The position numbers were made by a program, and so were the translations under genes. From contig NZ_CP026363.1 of NCBI RefSeq assembly GCF_004117055.1, positions 3,092,001-3,156,000 of the forward strand: DNA of 64,000 nucleotides, in the 5' to 3' direction. The notes under the pieces were generated by a model. It searched no databases and had not been told where the DNA came from. It worked only from the letters and a program-made list of their open reading frames with translations. Below are positions 61,714 through 64,000 of this stretch, in pieces (position 1 is the first letter of the stretch; each line of letters starts with the position of its first letter). Source of the DNA: Brevibacillus agri. GTDB lineage: Bacteria > Bacillota > Bacilli > Brevibacillales > Brevibacillaceae.

Positions 61714-62703
61714 TTGGTTCAAGCGGCAACAACGACCAATAGCAAATGGGACCGCAAGCGGATGGACGAACTGGAACAATGGGTCGCCTACCATCGCCTG
61801 CAGGCGGCAGAAGGAAAGTGCGCAAGCTATATTCCGGCCCTGCGGCGAGCAGACCCGACACAGCTCGGCATCTGCATGATCGAGCCTTCCGGGCACAAGA
61901 TTACGGCGGGTGACTGGGAAGTGCCGTTCACGATGCAAAGCATTTCCAAAGTCGTCAGCTTCATCGCTGCCTGCTGCCACCACGGGATTAGCTACGTACT
62001 GGATCGCGTCGATGTGGAGCCGACTGGCGATGCGTTCAACTCGATCATCCGGCTGGAGATGCACAAGCCGGGCAAGCCGTTCAACCCGATGATTAACGCG
62101 GGCGCGATCACGGTATCTTCGCTTTTGCCAGGGGATACACCCGAACAGAAACTGGACTATTTATACAAAATTTTCCAAAAGATTACAGCTACAGCCCCTG
62201 TCGTAAACGAAGAAGTGTTCGTCTCCGAGTGGATGACGTCGCATCGCAACCGTGCGCTGTCCCACTATTTGAAAGATACGGGTTACCTCGATTGCGAGGT
62301 CGAGGAAGCGCTGGAGGTGTACTTGAAGCAGTGTTCCATCCAGGTCAACACGGAGCAGATTGCGCTGATCGGGCTGATTCTCGCGCTCGACGGCTACCAT
62401 CCGCTGCGCGGCGAGCAAATTTTGCCCAAGCAAGTCGTGCGGCTGGCAAAAGCGCTCATGCTGACGTGCGGCATGTACGACGCTTCCGGAAAATTCGCTG
62501 CCTACGTCGGACTTCCGGCCAAGAGCGGCGTGTCCGGCGGCATTATGACCTTGGTTCCTCCCACCCTGAAACGAGAGTCCCCTTTTCCCGACGGCTGCGG
62601 CATCGGTATTTTTGGCCCTGCGATTGACTCGTGCGGCAACAGCGTGGCAGGCGTGTCGCTGCTGAAGCAGCTCGCGCACGAGTGGGATGTCAGTATTTTT
62701 TAA
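61714..62703 (+). CDS. glsA: glutaminase
   Basis: Hydrolyses glutamine to glutamate and ammonia, serine beta-lactamase-like fold. 329 residues from TTG 61714, preceded by GGGGGGAAG, close to the B. subtilis YbgJ length; the open frame runs back to 61624 without a ribosome site. Active-site motif FTMQSISKVVSF (SxxK), NPMINAGAITVSSLL, the YLDCEVEEALEVYLKQCSI region and the SGVSGGIMTLVP loop are intact. Cotranscribed with the symporter gene 27 bp downstream and under the GlnL boxes. Confidence 0.93.
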   Translation: MVQAATTTNSKWDRKRMDELEQWVAYHRLQAAEGKCASYIPALRRADPTQLGICMIEPSGHKITAGDWEVPFTMQSISKVVSFIAACCHHGISYVLDRVDVEPTGDAFNSIIRLEMHKPGKPFNPMINAGAITVSSLLPGDTPEQKLDYLYKIFQKITATAPVVNEEVFVSEWMTSHRNRALSHYLKDTGYLDCEVEEALEVYLKQCSIQVNTEQIALIGLILALDGYHPLRGEQILPKQVVRLAKALMLTCGMYDASGKFAAYVGLPAKSGVSGGIMTLVPPTLKRESPFPDGCGIGIFGPAIDSCGNSVAGVSLLKQLAHEWDVSIF

Positions 62704-62730
62704 GCCAATCTATCCATTCGAGGTGACAAG

Positions 62731-64000
62731 ATGCAACAATTCCTGTTAGATGTAGTAGCGTCCATTAACGACTTTTTCTGGTCCTACGTCCTGATCGTCA
62801 TGCTGGTTGTACTCGGCCTGTTCTTTACGTTCAAAGGCGGCTTCCTGCAAGTCCGCATGATAAAAGACATGCTCCAGGCGATTCGCGAAGGAAAGAAAGG
62901 CTCCGCTGACAGCATCTCGCCTTTCCAGGCATTCTGTATCAGCATGGCCGCGCGTGTCGGTACCGGAAACATTACCGGGATCGCAATTGCTGTCGCGCTG
63001 GGCGGCCCTGGCGCGGTCTTCTGGATGTGGGTCATTGCCATTATCGGTTCTGCCTCCGCCTTTGTGGAAAGCACACTGGCGCAAATCTACAAAATCAAGG
63101 ACAAAGACGGCTTCCGCGGCGGCCCGGCCTACTACATGGAAAAAGGGCTGAACAAACGCTGGATGGGCGCCCTGTTCGCGGTGCTGATTACCCTGTCTTT
63201 CGGTTTGGTCTTCAATGCGGTGCAATCCAACACGATTACGCTTGCGTTTGCAAACTCCTTCGGCACGGATCGCCTGACAGTCGGCCTGATTATGACGATC
63301 GCCTTTGCTGCGATTATTTTTGGCGGAGTCAAGCGCATTGCCAAAATGTCCGAGTACATCGTCATCGTGCTCGCGATTTTGTACATCGGCGTCGCCCTGC
63401 TGATCGTTTGCATGAACATTACGCAAATGCCGGAAATTCTCGCCCTGATCGTCAAAAACGCGTTTGGCTTCGACCAGGTCGCAGGCGGTACGCTCGGCGC
63501 GGCGCTCATGCACGGTGTAAAACGCGGCTTGTTCTCCAATGAAGCCGGTATGGGTAGCGCTCCGAACGCCGCTGCGACCGCTACGACGAGCCACCCGGTC
63601 AAGCAAGGTCTGATTCAGGCGTTTGGCGTCTTGACCGATACGCTCATCATTTGTACAAGCACGGCTTTCATCATCCTGCTGTCCGGCGCGTACAAGCAGT
63701 CCGAGTTGAGCGGTATCGAGCTGTCCCAGGCAGCGCTCAGCATTCACCTGGGAGACTGGGCTTCTGCTACGCTCGCCGTCATGATCTTCCTGTTCGCCTT
63801 CAGCACATTGATCGGCAACTACTACTACGGGGAGACGAACATCGAGTTTTTGAAAACGAGCAAAACATGGCTGATGCTCTATCGTGTGAGCGTACTCGGC
63901 ATGGTTATGTTCGGGGCGGTGGCAAAAGTCCAGCTCGTCTGGGACTTGGCCGACTTGTTCATGGGACTGATGGTCGTCGTCAACCTGATCGCCATTTTCA
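62731..64000 (+). CDS. glnT: AGCS-family sodium/amino-acid symporter, partial at window end
   Basis: 423 codons are visible and the frame is open at the window edge. Family marks: AARVGTGNITGIAIAVALGGPGAVFWMW (the glycine-rich substrate helix), GGPAYYMEKGL and GLFSNEAGMGSAPNAAATA. B. subtilis GlnT (YbgH), encoded after ybgJ, is the closest functional match, so glutamine uptake is likely; alanine is an alternative. ATG 62731 follows GAGGTGACAAG. The operon glsA-glnT is complete in layout, though its sensor kinase is damaged. Confidence 0.92.
   Translation, partial: MQQFLLDVVASINDFFWSYVLIVMLVVLGLFFTFKGGFLQVRMIKDMLQAIREGKKGSADSISPFQAFCISMAARVGTGNITGIAIAVALGGPGAVFWMWVIAIIGSASAFVESTLAQIYKIKDKDGFRGGPAYYMEKGLNKRWMGALFAVLITLSFGLVFNAVQSNTITLAFANSFGTDRLTVGLIMTIAFAAIIFGGVKRIAKMSEYIVIVLAILYIGVALLIVCMNITQMPEILALIVKNAFGFDQVAGGTLGAALMHGVKRGLFSNEAGMGSAPNAAATATTSHPVKQGLIQAFGVLTDTLIICTSTAFIILLSGAYKQSELSGIELSQAALSIHLGDWASATLAVMIFLFAFSTLIGNYYYGETNIEFLKTSKTWLMLYRVSVLGMVMFGAVAKVQLVWDLADLFMGLMVVVNLIAIF

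Overview
The window reads as chromosome of a spore-forming, fairly GC-rich member of the Paenibacillaceae, most likely Brevibacillus. The signs are an alpha/beta-type small acid-soluble spore protein, a probable spore-surface protein with a His-rich tail, strong AGGAGG-type ribosome sites with frequent GTG/TTG starts, and a Bacillus-type GlnK/GlnL/glutaminase system. The species call is inference.

Left part (1-17 kb), mostly on the minus strand: a small alarmone synthetase, an M23 endopeptidase, an ssp gene preceded by a tRNA-shaped element that lacks an anticodon arm, a 5'-3' exonuclease, a secreted lysozyme-like protein with a start-proximal frameshift, a lipoprotein, an IS3 scar, a RavA/ViaA-like AAA+/VWA pair, a permease, a PadR-like regulator, a broken SDR gene, a YkvI-like transporter with a decayed partial copy upstream, a frameshifted LRR gene and a SelO-family protein.

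The centre (17-35 kb) is devoted to iron. It opens with a graveyard: a Btr-like AraC/binding-protein hybrid, a frameshifted DUF6138-like gene, an AraC regulator without its HTH, and a Fur-boxed ABC exporter with a large internal deletion. It continues with an intact MFS exporter and a siderophore-binding lipoprotein. The highlight is an uninterrupted nine-gene minus-strand operon matching sbnA-B-C-D-E-F-G-H-I in the order known for staphyloferrin B in Staphylococcus aureus. It has two Fur-box-like sites upstream of sbnA and a terminator after sbnI.

Next (35-50.5 kb) come two probable spore-surface genes, sodA followed by a SufR-like Cys-rich regulator, an EAL-domain protein, an arsR-arsI-acr3-arsC operon with two identical 16-bp operators, the wreck of a Tc-toxin B-component N-terminus, a thioesterase, and a six-gene sugar operon (LacI regulator, TIM-barrel isomerase, Gfo/Idh/MocA dehydrogenase, binding protein, two permeases). 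The LacI gene appears to start at ATT.

The right part (50.5-64 kb) holds a sigma-54-controlled aldehyde/alcohol dehydrogenase pair. A divergent AcoR-like activator lies beside it, with two upstream activator repeats in the intergenic region, and a frameshift-split GAF-PAS histidine kinase follows downstream. Last comes the glutamine-sensing module: glnK (ATP-lid region deleted and frameshifted), glnL, an inserted IS, then glsA with three tandem GlnL-type boxes and the start of the AGCS symporter gene, cut by the window edge. The repeated theme is working operons next to genes in visible decay. Most lesions are single-base shifts, so some could be sequence errors, but the large internal deletions cannot be.
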